64,000 nucleotides of DNA from Antitrichia curtipendula (taxonomy: Eukaryota > Streptophyta > Bryopsida > Hypnales > Leucodontaceae), in the NCBI GenBank assembly GCA_951230915.1, contig OX579638.1, positions 19,858,696-19,922,695 on the forward strand, written 5' to 3'. Both the position numbers and the translations under genes were made by a program. Positions 12,909 to 25,197 of this stretch are shown here, one piece after another; the first letter of the stretch is position 1; the number at the start of each line of letters is the position of its first letter. A model generated the notes under the pieces. It made no database searches, had not been told where the DNA came from, and saw only the letters and a list, made by a program, of their open reading frames with translations.

Positions 12909-13559
12909 CTCAGTTTACACAGTCTAAAATATGGCTTCTCAAATTTTGATTTTGGACAAGCAAGGTCTATATCCAGTGGGTACTACTAGGAAAATTGTAC
13001 AAGAGGGGAGTGGAGTACATCTCGAACTTCCTGTGGCACTGAATGTCCATTTTTGTCGTACGGATTCCGGAAATTCATACCTGCGTACCACTATTGCACT
13101 GATTTCATGCGTTAAAAAAATCCACGACTTTCGTGCGATTAATGTATTAGATTGATATGAATGGAAGTCGTGCCACTTCTGTATTATTGAATCATGCATT
13201 GTAATCGTGCAAATTTGACACTTTTGTACACCATTGTATCCGTGTATTTTCTTCATGGAATAAATGTTATTTTGCACAAATTTTAAAAATAATAATAATA
13301 AAAAAATAAAAATCTAAGATTTAAAAAAATAAATAAAAAATTAAAAAATCCAACCCCAATACTAGACTTGGGCGACCCCGATACCCGGGCATCCCACCAA
13401 CTAAGTGGGCAGTCGTGTTCGAACCCTTGACCTTCTAAATGGGAGATCAAATACTTATGGTCAGTACACCATGTTATAATTATTGTGTAATGTAGGAATA
13501 GAAATTTACTTGTATACTTCTTGCGATTTTTTTTTCATTTCATTTGTTAGTTCAGCAGA

Positions 13560-13880
13560 CTTTGGTGGCCGTTTAGGCATAGTAGAAATGTATTTTTCAG
13601 AAAACTTTGAAATAATAATAATTGTTAAATCAAGTCACATTCCATCTCCAAAAATCCGTTTTCAATTTTAAGTTTCCCTTAAAAAGTTATGGACAAAAAT
13701 CAGAGGGGGTGTTTAAAAATGTCAAAGAAAATTTCCATTTAAACCCTTCTCTGAACTTTGCTCATAACTTATGACTGGAGACTTAAAATTGCAAGAGGAT
13801 TTTTGGAGATACAATTTAGCTTGATTTTACAACTTTTTTTAGTTCAAAGTTTCTTAAAAAATGTTATTCTACTAAGCCTA
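13560..13880. repeat. ~320-bp foldback element, copy 1
   Basis: The sequence reads outward from a centre near 13720 as an inverted repeat (CCAAAAATCCGTTTTCAATT against its diverged complement near 13795). It is clearly related to the foldback at 47938-48270, which has the same words CAAAAATCCGTTT and GTTATTCTACTA. It is non-coding. Confidence 0.65.
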
Positions 13881-13989
13881 AACCGTCACCAAAGTGTACT
13901 GACTTTAAAAAATACGGGATTGTGAATGATCTAGTTTGAAAAGAAAATTCCATTTCACATAGAAATCCAACATTGGTGATTTTAACAAT

Positions 13990-15030
13990 GCTCAACTGAA
14001 ATGCCAAAAAATTATTTGAAAATCTTTGAAGTCAATATGAACAAAATGAACAAAAAAGTATTGATTTTTTGGTTGATGTAGACGTTGTACAATGGGGTAC
14101 AATTCATTTACAAATTGTCTATTGTGCCATTCCAATTTTGTTTGCATAGTATAGAGAAATTTTGGAATTTCTTGTCTTGCATAATTAATACTCAATTCTT
14201 ATGCAATCCCAATCAAGCATACCAAACTTGAGTTCTGAAAATGCAAAATTCTATTTCTGGTGAATTTTTTAAGCCAATTTGCATAGTTATACATGATATT
14301 TTATTGAAAACAATTGGTGATGATAATTCAATTGTATAGATATGTAGGAAACATTCATATGCACATCTTTCATATTAAAAAACACCCCCTTAAGTAACAA
14401 AAATATTATCTAGGACAAGTTCTATATGAGACGTCATATGACCAAACTTTGTAAAATAGATATTTTTATATTTCAAGTAGATTTTGGCAAAGTAATTGTA
14501 CCATCATATTCACATTTACAAAATTAGTCACAATGTGCGGGTCAAATAGCAAAATCTAGTTAAAACATATAAATATGTATTTGACAAAGTTTGGTCATGT
14601 ATTGCCTCACATTTAACTCTTCCTTGCTCATATTTTTGTTACTTAAGGGATGTTTTTTAATATGAAAGACGTGCATACGGATGTTCTTTATATATCTAAG
14701 CAATTGAATTAAAAAATTCATCACCAATTATTTTTTATAAAATATTACATATAATCATACAAATTGGCTTTAAAAATTCACCAAAAATGATATTTTGCAT
14801 TTTTTGGAACAGAAATTTGGTATACTTGATTGGAATTGCGTAAGAATTGAGTATTAATTATGCAAGACAAAAATTTCCAATTTTTCTCTATACTGTGCAA
14901 AGAAAATTTGAATGGCACAATAGGCAATTTGGAAATGGACTGTACTCCATTGTACTATCCGAATCAACAAATTTCTTTGACCATTTTGTTAACTTGTGCC
15001 AAATCAACAAAAAATTATAAAAGAAAGATC
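13990..15030. repeat. ~1-kb palindrome (long foldback)
   Basis: The left arm (about 13990-14500) is repeated inverted as the right arm (about 14520-15030). Matching words include AATTAATACTCAATTCTTA on the left with TAAGAATTGAGTATTAATT on the right, and GACCAAACTTTGT on the left with ACAAAGTTTGGTC on the right. The arms pair almost to the centre. The short open frames in the two arms are mirror images and are not genes. It could transcribe into a long hairpin RNA. Confidence 0.8.
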
Positions 15031-15852
15031 AAAGCAATACCTGTGAACTAGATTTTGTACTAACAAAACCCAGGAAACAATAGTATAGGGGTTCTTTGTT
15101 CTAGGGAAAGGTTAAATCAGTCTAACGTTTTATGACTAAAAGTCACATACAAATAGATTTACATTTACAAGTTTAGTGTTATGTCATATCACTCTTATTC
15201 CCATGTAAAATTTGTTGGCCAGTCCGTTACCAATGTATAAAGTTCTGGTCCTATATAGTATTCTAAGGGATGTCAAATCATTCTTTGTCAAATAGTTCAG
15301 GTTTTGTCAAATGAATCTTATACAATGCATGCACTAGGACCTAATCACACAAGATAGTATTGATAATATAGTTCATTCATTATATACTTTTTTTTTTATG
15401 TTTTTATGTCAAATATGTCTAGTCAATCTACAGCTAGTACGATCGTGCAAGAATGTCTAGCGTGTCCGTATTCTATGTCAAATAATTCTCAGTTGTGAGT
15501 GTATGATGATGTCAAATAGTTCTTTTAATTCTTTTCTCCAATTATGTCAAATGAGTCCAAAACCACATTATTAATCTTTGAATTTATACAAAACATACAT
15601 TGGAACAATTTACAATTCACACACACAAAGGAACACATAAACACATAACCAAGGCTTAAATAATTTATTTATAATATAATATTATAAATTCTAAAATTAA
15701 ATCACCACAATACACCATGATTTTTAAAACATAAAACAATCCAAGAAATAAATTAATAATTAATTAAATTAATAATCAATTAATAAATTTTAAATTAATT
15801 AAATTAATAACTTGATTTTATTTATTTTTAATTTATTTAATTAAACTTACCC
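15031..15852. other. AT-rich sequence, no feature recognised
   Basis: The word GTCAAAT recurs irregularly (about 15270-15550) without a clear period. I see no gene. Confidence 0.35.
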
Positions 15853-17650
15853 GTGCTCGAACCCAAGACTGAAGACCGTGCGCCTTGGTTCCTTGACCGT
15901 GCATTCGAGCGGACTGCCCAAGCCCTTGACCGCCCGAACGAACCTTCAGTCAGCCCGTGCGATCGGGACCGATCACCTCCGACTGGGTTGGAATCCCGAA
16001 TTCAGCGAGCAGGCTCCGCAGCGCTGCAACTCACGCCTGCTGCGTTTTGATGAATCCGTCCAAGATTCTTCCCCTTTCAAACTTGATTCTCTCGAATTCC
16101 AACTCAATTTGAAACTCGCAATCAGTTGCAGCACCGAGATGCAGGTGAGAAAATGTCCTCAATCCTTGTGAGCAGAATTAGCGACCAGATTTTCCCACAC
16201 AAGGCGTGCTTCCCGAAAATCCTTCTGTATTCAGTGAAATTTCCCAAATTTGCCGCAGACTCAGTTGTTTCGACATTCATACGAACGCACTCTTCATCAC
16301 CACCCCCTTTTCTTTGTGAAATTGATTAAGAGAGATGAGATCATGGAGTTGATACCGAATTAGGGTTGCGCTCCTGGAAAATTCGGTTTTTTTTTATAAA
16401 ATTGCTCAGTTACAGGAGCTTGAGAGAAAGGGAGTGGTTTCAATCGGCTTCACAAACAGCGGCGCCTTTGAAATTGATCAGTGGGTCATCAACCTGCTTG
16501 AGCCAACATAATCGGTGTTAGCCCCGACATGACATTCGGGAGGCATTGCTTGCACAAAATCCAGGAGCAACTCGGCGCTCAATGTCGAACAAAATCTTCA
16601 ATTCCCTCTCCGCCTGATCACGAATTGTGCTGCTCCCAACGCTGCGACACTCCCGATTCAACGTCGCCGCTTCTTCTCATGAAACTCCGAGCCGAAATAC
16701 CAATCGATGTGAACTTCCCCCATTCATCATCTCTTCCTTGGGTTGCATTGTAATACCCTGTCTGTCAATTGATCGATCCTCCAGTTCAGATCTGGAAATA
16801 AATTTGGGTTTGGAATCTGTCCAATCAAGGATCAACCCTAATGTTTGAAATTCAGCGCCGAATCCTGCATCTTGCCACTTTGGATCGAAGAGGCTCGATT
16901 CTCCAACCAATCAGAAAAGAATCGGTCTTACAGACCATGCCGACAATTCTTTAAGCAGGAAATGGTATGTCGTTGACACATCCAAATTCTGATCTCCTTC
17001 AATTCCACACATATCCGCCAATCGATCAATTGGCCGATCCAAAAATTTTGACTGCTGGGTAATAAAACTCTAATTATCAAAACGATCAAGTGTTGCAGGG
17101 ACTGATCAATCGTGCGAAGCGATGCTGGATACAGATATCCCCAACTATAAGAATTAATCTTGAAGTTTATTTAAATTCGACTAAGGATTCAATGTATGTC
17201 ATCCTGGCACTGCTTCTGATCAAGCTCAAACTCCAGCGCAATCAATCGTAACATACGCAACAATGAAACATGCACAATGAATTTTCTTCCAAATTCTTTA
17301 GTATGAATCCAAAACAGGAATTAAGCCTCCATAATTTTTCCCAGCACCCACGGTCCTGTTGAATTCAAATTCGTCCTGGATCTGCTTCTCCTGCGTGTCT
17401 TTCACAAGCTGCAGCCTACACCAACAGATCGAAGAATTGGGTCGTTTTGAAATACGCGGAGATCAATCAACAGCGTCACCGTATTTCCTTCTGCTTGAAT
17501 ACAGTCCATAGTTCCCACAACAATTCCAAAAACTCACAGATAAAATAATAATGCACAATTCTAATTTACAACAAACACAATCTTTGCTCAAAACATGTAT
17601 AACAATAATGCACAATATATATATTATAAAAATATTGGGTCTTACAAATG
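15853..17650. other. GC-richer core, no gene recognised
   Basis: Base composition changes sharply from about 15850: the preceding AATTAATTAA-rich DNA gives way to balanced sequence with CpG. Open frames of 65-97 codons overlap on both strands, but none resembles a protein family I know. A retroelement or promoter-derived fragment is more likely than an intact gene. Confidence 0.4.
16749..17646. mobile_element. Possible solo LTR
   Basis: The segment begins TGTAATACCC and ends GGGTCTTACA, the TG...CA inverted ends typical of plant LTR retrotransposons, and is 898 bp long. However, the 5 bp on each side do not match (TGCAT and AATGC), and no primer-binding site or coding region is adjacent, so the call is weak. 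Confidence 0.3.
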
Positions 17651-18227
17651 CCGATTTTTATTTTGTTTTTTTTCAGTTTTTATAGTTTTCAAAAAAAAAT
17701 CAAACCGGTGCGAGTGAAGGGGTGCGACCTAAGTCGCACCTCATTCATCCTTTTTAATTTTTTAATTTTAATTTTAATTTTAATTTTTTTTTTCATCCAT
17801 CCACCTATTAGTCCTATTTACATTTAGAACTAATTTTAGACCTTAAAATAGCTTTTACTTCTATTTTTAAACACTAAGGGGCCCCTAATAGACTACAATA
17901 CTCTAAATTTATTTATTTATTTATTTTTTCTTTCTACAATACCCAATGAACAAAAATTTGGTTTTCTATCCTATCCGGAATATTCTAGATTGCACTCACT
18001 ATTAGTTGCCCAATCTTGCTTCACGGTGGCCAATTTTAAACCTACAATCTCGCATTTACAAAGGTTATTTTTTACCAAAACATCACATGAATCACTTATT
18101 GAAATGGTTGTAAATTTTTCATACTTAAAACTATTCATTGTTCTTAGGGATTTATGTTAAAAAGAATATTAAAAAATTAAAAAAAATTCTTTATTTGCAT
18201 TAGATCGTTTGGTGCATCCAAAAGAAT

Positions 18228-18670
18228 TCAAAAATTTTGTAATTTGGTTTTACAAAATTGAGATAGTTGAAAATTGTTTTCTTTTCCACAATGGACTTTG
18301 GATATTTTTAGCGATGTAATTTTTTTTTTCAATTTCCTTTTGGTAATATATAATTCAAGCATTGTTATGTATCTAGGAAAAAATTTGAAAAATTTGAAAA
18401 ATATTTTTTTTGACAAAATTGTAATGGCTGGAAGTTGGATTTTTCCCAAATCGGACTTTGGATATTTTTAGTGATGTTAAAAGCTTTTTTTCCATTTTTT
18501 TGTAGCAAATTATGCAAGCTCTTATGTATTTCTAAAAAAATATTTGTAAAAAATTTCAGAATTTTTTTTTTTGACAAAATCATGATGGTTAGGTTGAAGT
18601 TGTACATTTTTCAAAGAGGATTGCGGATATTTTTAGCAATGTTAAAAACTGCTTTTTCTCGCAAATAAAT
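18228..18670. repeat. ~160-bp tandem repeat, 2.5 units
   Basis: The motif GGACTTTGGATATTTTTAG occurs at 18293 and 18453, with a variant (GGATTGCGGATATTTTTAG) at 18618. Each is followed by a poly-T stretch and a TGACAAAAT block. The period is about 160-165 bp. Open frames here are repeat artefacts. Confidence 0.7.
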
Positions 18671-19010
18671 TTTACAACTTTCCTTTCAATTTTTTAAGAA
18701 ATGCCTTCAATCAATGTCCATGTCACATGGATTCCGTACAAGTTGATTCATGACGTAATCAGTGACGCTTTCGTCAAGCATTACTTAGACATTGAATCCG
18801 CACGGAATTGGTTACACATGGTTTTCGTGCAACATTAACATGATGGTAATATACACGAAAGAGACACGATATACATATTGTCATAATGGATAATGTTTAC
18901 GTGCAAATGGGACACTTTGAAGCCCACGTAATCCGTACGTTTGTATGAACCAATGGAATCCGTACGACAAAAATAGACATTCAGTCATATAGGAAGTTCG
19001 AGATGTACAT

Positions 19011-20193
19011 GAAATAGGCCCAGGAGTTGGGGATCGTGATAAAATTTAGTGGATAGCCGCATGGATGCCTGGAAGAGGTGTGTTGTAAAAAATAGACGAG
19101 TTTTTGGCAACTATGTCAAAAAAACTAACGACCATGACCATTGGCAGGATCTTCGGAAAAAGATCCAAGTTCCTCAACATATGGCTTTTGAATTGTGCCC
19201 TCCCGATGTAAAGAAATTTTGAAAACTTGCAGGTTCTTAGATACTTGCTTCTAGCACCATTTGCTGAAGTTTTAGAGCATTTGGAAGTCTCTTAAGGTAA
19301 TTAGAAATTTTTGAAGCTCAAAACCCTCCAAAATTTTGCTCCTTCCCAAATATTCAGTGGGTCTTTGACTATTTTAATGCCCATATCCAGGTGGTGAAAA
19401 GTTTCCAAAATTTCAAGATAAGCTACAATCTATAATCAACTCGCGGTTTCATCACTGAAGTCTCTTGGATCTTAGTTTTGGACCATTGTTTGCCTTTTCT
19501 TGAGTAGGGTGTCCCTCGTGGGAAGATTTTGTGTTTTAAAGTAGACGTCACTCAAGGGTTAGCTATCCCACTACCCCACTTTCATAAAAGACCTCCTCTT
19601 CTCGTCTTGTTGCACATCAAATGTCAATGAAGGTAGTCCTTCACATTGCCACCAAAAAAAGATTGGATTTTTAATGGCCATTGGATTATTTTTGGACATT
19701 TGTTTTTATAAGCAAAATTTGGTTTGAGTGCAAGGTACATCCAAATACAAAGTGTTACAAAATTAGGGTTAAAGTGCATTAGAATACTTTAACCTTGATT
19801 TTTAATATTTTGGATATGGATTTTAAACCATTGCATAGCATTGACATTGCAACTTTAGGTGAGCAGTTTTAGAGAAAAAAACGTGGAAAAAAACAAATTT
19901 TAAACCAAAAATTAACTAATATGTGGAGTCTTTGAAGGGTTGTCAAACAACCTTCCAAAAGCCCTATTTTTTCTCTAATGGATGTTCTCCAAATTCCTCT
20001 TAAATCCACATAAAGGTAGGTAACAAATAAATTTCAACCAATAAATGCATATCAATATCCATGTCAATCTACAACTCTATACATGTGGCTAAAACATGAT
20101 AGACAACAAAAAAGCTAATACAATCAAAATCGAGAGTAATGTCAAATATAATTCCTAGGAATCTTCTTCTTCACTTTCTTCTTCTTCCTCTTT
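19011..20193. other. Repeat-like flank downstream of the kinase pseudogene
   Basis: No gene is visible. From about 20000 the sequence becomes collinear with 1780-1930 and 44630-44780, the 3' flank of the other two kinase copies. Confidence 0.4.
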
Positions 20194-21528
20194 TCAAACA
20201 TAAGGTTCAAGAATCTTCACAATTTCTTCAAATGGCGGCCTCATTGAAGGATCCTTGTGCCAACACCTATTCACCAAATCCACCATCCAAGGTGTTGTTT
20301 GGTTAGGCAATATGGGCCTCGCACCACCAATTACACTGTCATAGTCATTTGCTCGTAGCTCTTCAAATGGCATACCACCTGATAAGATCTCATAGCACGT
20401 CATTCCAAAACTATAGACATCTGCTTGTTTGGTGAACAATTCTGGCTTTTGGAAAATATTCCGGTTCTTCACAACTTCTAATATTTCAGGTGCCCTCCAA
20501 AATCCCGTCCCCACAACCCCAACCGAGCATTCAAAATCTGCTACCAAGCAATAAAATTCATGTGGTTGCAATTGACTTAGATCTTGTAAAGTTACGAAAG
20601 GTATATCACCATTCTCCCCAAAGATCAATACATTTGCAGCTTTAAGGTCCCGGTGTATAATATCTCTTTCATGCAAACTTTGCATACCCATGGCAATTTG
20701 GTGAATGATGTAAAAAGCTACATAGTCTTCAAATGATTGGCCTTGGGTGTTGAAATGTAACATTCTTTCATCGATAAGCTTTCGCAAGTCCCCCCTAGCT
20801 CTAGCCATAAGAAAAGCAAATCTTCTAGAGGACTTCAATAATCGAGCACCCAATATAATGTTTAAATTATATGTGTCTTGTCTAAAGATGCCTTGAATGC
20901 ATGTTCCATCATTAGAGAGCATGGCAATGGGAAAGAGGTTGAGGAGGTCTCTCAATGGTGTCTCCTCCTTAAACACCTTCATAACCAAAACCTCTTTTTT
21001 CTCACCATCAATCATACAAATCACATGAGCATAGAAGAGTTTTGCTTGCCCTCCCTCCGCAAATGGAGTGTCGCTGCTCAACCCAAACTCCACATCCTCA
21101 GGAGTACCATCATCAGCAACCAACCACTTGGGTAACTGTTGACTAGAACCAGGTCCCAAATCGTTTTCATCAATGAAGAACCCTCCAGGATATTTCTCCT
21201 ACAGACTACGTAATACATGCATGTTGTCCTCTGCAACCTCTTGCTTCTACTCCAATGTTCCCTCTTCATTAACCCACTTTGGCAACAAGGAGGAACATAA
21301 GTCCAAGACTGGACCCTCCAAAGCTGTGTCGTAAGCACTTTTCAACTCACTCCAATGCACTTTGGATAATTCAATCTCCGCCCTCACCTTTGCTTGTTCA
21401 TCGTTCACATCCAACGTCTCCATGGCGGCCCTCACACTCTCAATATGCATTGAGTGAAACTTTGTAGAGTTTGGGGCTACATTTGGGTTGGGCTCATCAG
21501 CCATAGCTACTTTCTTGAAGAAATACAC
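20194..21528 (-). pseudogene. Serine/threonine kinase-like pseudogene (copy III)
   Basis: Read from 21528, codons 1-93 give the family N-terminus (from about 21507, MADEPNPNVAPNSTKF). In-frame TAG codons follow at 21247-21249 and 21199-21201; copy I has TGG and CAG there. An uninterrupted 321-codon frame (21159-20194) then carries a protein-kinase fold: lysine in VLVMKVF (residue 61), catalytic loop HRDLKAAN (169-176), WRAPE (221-225) and the C-lobe RCWHKDPSMRPP. The magnesium motif is DFE (208-210) instead of DFG, and the glycine loop is weak (AEGGQAKL), so even the parent may have been catalytically unusual. The frame opens with TTG, and its first ATG (21015) lies inside the N-lobe. It ends in a short acidic tail. 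With two stops it is probably inactive, unless an intron removes about 90 bases. Confidence 0.75.
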
Positions 21529-22191
21529 AACTTCTAGGCCCTTATCAAATGGAAGGCTTCCTTAGAAATTGCACAATCATTAGATGTGCTTCACAAGAAA
21601 CCACTTCATTTGGTGGAATGCGCATTATAACGAGGTAGGCTAACCACACCAAATTAGGTCCACAGAGGCAATTGAAGTTGAACTCACGAGAATAACCGGT
21701 GGGGTACAAGAAATGCTACCAAATAGACACCAAAACAAATGGCATCATAATATGGGAAGCAGACCAAACCTCAAAGAAGCTAACAAACAAAATCAAACGG
21801 AGAACACAACCGGTGCTAGGAATCAAAGCGCCTTTGATAGGAAAGTTGCATATAAGGAAGGAGAAGCTGAAACAGTGACAGCGCAAACTCCCATCGCCTG
21901 CTTGCATGTAACACTCTCAAGTGTTTAAGTCCTAGATAGAACGTTCCAAACTCACCTCCAATTCCCACAAGATGCCACAAAATGCAGCCTCCACGCCAAC
22001 CAAAGGCTTCGAACCAATCTCAGGAACTAGCGCCGAGCACCTGAAACAAAACGGGGATCGATCATGAATCAGTGACAGCCAAAGTGGCGTACAGACAGAA
22101 ACAACGAGGAGAATCGAGTTCACTTATGCTGGACCATCGCTTCAAACAGAAACTCACAAACAAATGAAATCGAGAACACAACCGATGCTGG
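21529..22191. repeat. 5' flank shared by the kinase copies
   Basis: The first part is collinear with 2640-2940 and 45485-45790 (for example AGAAACCACTTCATTTGGTG). The stretch to about 22060 matches the 3.55-3.72 kb and 46.4-46.56 kb parts of the duplication, with the intervening piece missing. Short open frames on both strands are not conserved. Confidence 0.55.
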
Positions 22192-23020
22192 GATGCATCC
22201 TTTCCAAGATAGTTGCAAGGAAGGAAGGAGAAAATGATAGAGCAAACTCGCATCACGTGCATGCATAGATGCCATTCTCCCAAGCACAATCAAAGTCTTT
22301 CTACAACGTTCGCAATGAAACTCACCGCAAATTGAGCAAGATGCCCCCAAGAAAGCAGCCTCCACGCAATCCGCATGCAGCTTTCGAACACACCACGGGA
22401 GCTAGCGACGTGCATGTATTTGAGCGTACAAAACTGGGATCATGAATATATCGATCCCTGATTGCAACCGGATGTCCCGTTCAGATTGTCCCCAAACTCT
22501 TGTGAGAAGCATGCACGACCCCTCGTTCAAGATCAACGCTCCCAAGCCAAGGCGCGCGAATCCAGTCGAAGCTGCGTGGCGTACAGACAGACGAACTTGA
22601 AGCTCTGGCATGGGGTGTAGGCAGAAGGCCAGAAGCGCAAGAAGGAAAGACGTACGCTGGAGAACCATAAATGCTTGGAAGCTGAAGTTGTAGCAGGCAG
22701 AGTTCAACTTGAATGAGGGACGCTTCTTCCACCAAGTCCGTGTGGACCTGGCTGACCCAAAACGCGGCATTGCGACAGAATGTTGCAAAGGAACTGCTTG
22801 CTGAATTTCTTCAAGGCGCTGAATTTTGTGGTTCAGTTGTGTCCATATGAAGTGCTTCAAATGCACGTTCATCTAGTGCCCGAAGGAGTTTTCTTTAGAA
22901 GAAGTGATGACTTTTCAAGTGATGATGAGTTCCTCATATCCAACGGCTGAATTATCACCCCCCAAAATGACTCTATAAAGCCACCAAAAGTGCATTTAAT
23001 CAAGATTACCTCTGTAAAAT
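22192..23020. repeat. Gene-derived duplicated segment, copy A
   Basis: This is similar over most of its length to 27302-28030, in direct orientation (shared word GCCATTCTCCCAAGCACAAT). It is GC-richer than its surroundings, and overlapping frames of 84-156 codons lie on the minus strand. The frames differ between the two copies, no protein family is recognised, and I treat it as debris of an unknown gene. Confidence 0.5.
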
Positions 23021-23240
23021 TATGGCAGAGAAAACCGAAATTGCAAAGGAACCGCTTGCTGACACTGTTCCCAGGATAATGGGACCGTCGAGTATCGGTG
23101 ACTCACATGGGCCAATTCCCTCGGAAGTATGGAGCCCCATCCACATCTCTAGATTCTGGAATCTAGGCATCTGTGCACACTTTTCTAAGGTGAGGACACC
23201 CAAAATCGTCACAGTAAGCAATTCAACGTAGGCAATGGCA
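23021..23240. repeat. Short duplicated block (GACACTGTTCCCAGG), copy A
   Basis: It is nearly identical to 29090-29290, including GGGCCAATTCCCTCGGAAGT. A third, diverged version is split between 50610-50668 and 57701-57830, where a transposon interrupts it. This copy therefore shows that locus without the insertion. Confidence 0.75.
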
Positions 23241-23475
23241 ACTTCTTCTTTTTTTTATAGAAAAAAACATTTTGTAGTATTGAAATAATTACAAATATAG
23301 TTTTAATTTGAAAATTGTGATTGATGTTTTTATGTTTTTTTTAAATTAAAATTTCTGGACAAGACATGTAGTTAATATATAATTTCAAAGTGGAAACTCC
23401 CTAGGCCACAAAATCCATCACATAGCTTGGTCATCAAATGAAAATCTAGAAAATGAGCAGTGCACCAAGTACAAT
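23241..23475. repeat. Dispersed AT-rich repeat, left flank of MITE
   Basis: It is collinear with 58190-58383 (shared GGACAAGA, AATTTCAAAGT and ACATAGCTTGGTCAT). The similarity resumes beyond the MITE at 24407. Confidence 0.6.
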
Positions 23476-23479
23476 TTAA

Positions 23480-24406
23480 CCCCTAAAGGAACATCATGCG
23501 TTTTTTGGTAACATAGAAATTTTGTGCAGTTACCTGTGATTGGAGAATTTCGTATTCCAGGTTGAAATTTTAATAGAAGGTGGGGACAAGGAATATCTTT
23601 CATGTGCACTAAATTTCAGGACATTTGGAAATACGAGTCAAAAGTTATGGCCAACTATGTTACTTCCTTCACTAGCTGAGGACTCTGGGCAGATTTTGAA
23701 AAATCAATTTCTTCATAAACAAAAATTTGAAATTATTTTTTTAGATTTATATATGCGTGGAAATCTTTGAATCATTCTCATTTGGTCAATGAGTCAAAAG
23801 TTATGAGGAGTTTTAGTTTGCAAGCAAGTTATGGATTTTCTACTCTAAAATAAACTTTGAAGTCCTTTATATTAGTCAATTGAAAAAAAAAACTGAAAAT
23901 AATAAAATCATTGGATGTAGATTGTTTACTACAACATTGCAAGCATTGGGATTGACATTTTTCAATTCCATCACTAAATTCTTAACAGTTTTGAATATTG
24001 AATCACTCTCTACATCTTTCTGCTTAGTATTTGTTTCCTATATGTTGTACAATTCTAAATGATGTGAAAATTTTCAAGCATGTAGCCAAATTGTCTAGAA
24101 AAAAGAATCCAAAGAAGCACTACCATTTTGGACATTTCTTCATAGAAAAGTGAAATTGTGAAGTGCAGCTGCCCTGTTTTTTGCAGGGCCCCAAAAAAGA
24201 TTTAAGTGAATTTGAATGCTTATATCTTGCAATCCATGTGGTGGACATTTCTGAAGTTTTTCCCACGTGTTCTCAAGTCAGTGTCCTACAAGATCCTATG
24301 GTTACAAGTTTCAAGAAAATTCAAAAGCTCAAAAATTTGGTATTTGCACTAGAAATGGCAGTTTTAGAGCGTTTTTGGTGAAAACATAGTCAAGGAACTT
24401 AAGGGG
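23480..24406. mobile_element. 927-bp piggyBac-type MITE with empty-site partner
   Basis: It starts CCCCTAAAGGAACATC, ends AAGGAACTTAAGGGG, and is flanked by TTAA at 23476-23479 and 24407-24410. The surrounding repeat is uninterrupted at 58384-58387 (CAGTTTAAGTACAGGGATGG), so the insertion duplicated a single TTAA. It is the same family as 11757-12675, inverted, and codes for no protein. Confidence 0.9.
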
Positions 24407-24410
24407 TTAA

Positions 24411-24866
24411 GTATTGGAATGGTTTGATTACACTTTGGAGGACTCTTTTCAATAGAAAGTCTACTTGTGAAGAATTCATACATTGATAGTTTTGAGTGAT
24501 TGTTTTCACCTTAAATTCCTTGGACCGTTCTCAAATTTTTTACAAGCATAATTGAAAGTTAGCTACAGCATATTCACCCAACAGCAAAGCGCCGTCCAAT
24601 TAAATTAGTATGTGCTAACCTTTCAAATTTTGTGACATTTTGAATTGTTGAGGTCAGTTCTTGTTACAAGAGAGATTCGTCCAGTACAAACACTGTGGTA
24701 CACAGTATACCATTTTCCTTCATGGCTATTTTTTTATCATTTCAGATTGGAAATGCAGCCAATTTGCAAAGTAATAGCTTGTTTCGAGGATAATCCACCC
24801 GCCAATGTCACTGAACGTGTGCACTAAACTAAGCTGGAGTGACTTGTAAACAATCAGCAATTGGTA
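24411..24866. other. Repeat flank, no gene recognised
   Basis: The first ~90 bp continue the dispersed repeat shared with 58388-58470. The rest holds nothing I can identify. Confidence 0.35.
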
Positions 24867-25195
24867 AGGCAGGAGGTTCATAAATTGCCCACCGAAATGC
24901 TGAAACTGAATTTGGGAGGATTTGAAACTTTTTGAAATATTTTTCAGTTAAGCTTTCCTTGAAAGACAAGTGAAATTGGCATCTAACCCAAGTCATTTCA
25001 TATTTTTTTGAGCTTTATGGAATTAGTTATGAAATTTTGAAGTTGAAATGGCATTGGGCTCTAAAATTGTCCACCTCCTAAAATGTGCAGTGTTTGTACA
25101 TTGCTCAAGGCTATGAAGAAGAAACATGTACAAATAGTGTACAATTGAGCAAGTGGGCGATTTTAAAGCGTATGGACATTTAGAACCTCCTGTCT
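24867..25195. mobile_element. 329-bp pogo-type MITE (AGGCAGGAGG)
   Basis: The ends are AGGCAGGAGGTTC and, inverted, AGACAGGAGGTTC, with TA at 24865-24866 and 25196-25197. The interior (CATCTAACCCAAGTCATTTC, with AGTTATGAA about 40 bp further on) is shared with 7189-7480, 50017-50340 and 58542-58829, so these are subfamilies of one MITE. It is non-coding. Confidence 0.8.
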
Positions 25196-25197
25196 TA

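Larger units (their letters stand above)
13015..19007. mobile_element. Probable 6-kb element with long inverted ends
   Basis: The block starting GTACATCTCGAACTTCCT (13015-13068) reappears inverted at 18955-19007, with few mismatches over about 53 bp. Weaker inverted similarity continues inward for roughly 200 bp. Inside are two foldback elements, a GC-richer core and a tandem repeat. No transposase is recognised and no target duplication is clear, so the class is open. Confidence 0.45.

Noticed and set aside
13992..15051. Open frames at 13992-14195 (minus) and 14860-15051 (plus)
   Set aside because: They are mirror images produced by the two arms of the palindrome.
16749..17646. Confident solo LTR
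   Set aside because: Ends look right, but there is no matching target duplication and no supporting retroelement sequence; kept only as a weak call.
18228..18668. Overlapping lysine/phenylalanine-rich frames on both strands
   Set aside because: Low-complexity products of the 160-bp tandem repeat.
22402..22872. 156-codon minus-strand frame as a gene
   Set aside because: It is not conserved in the duplicate copy at 27.3-28.0 kb and has no recognised motif.
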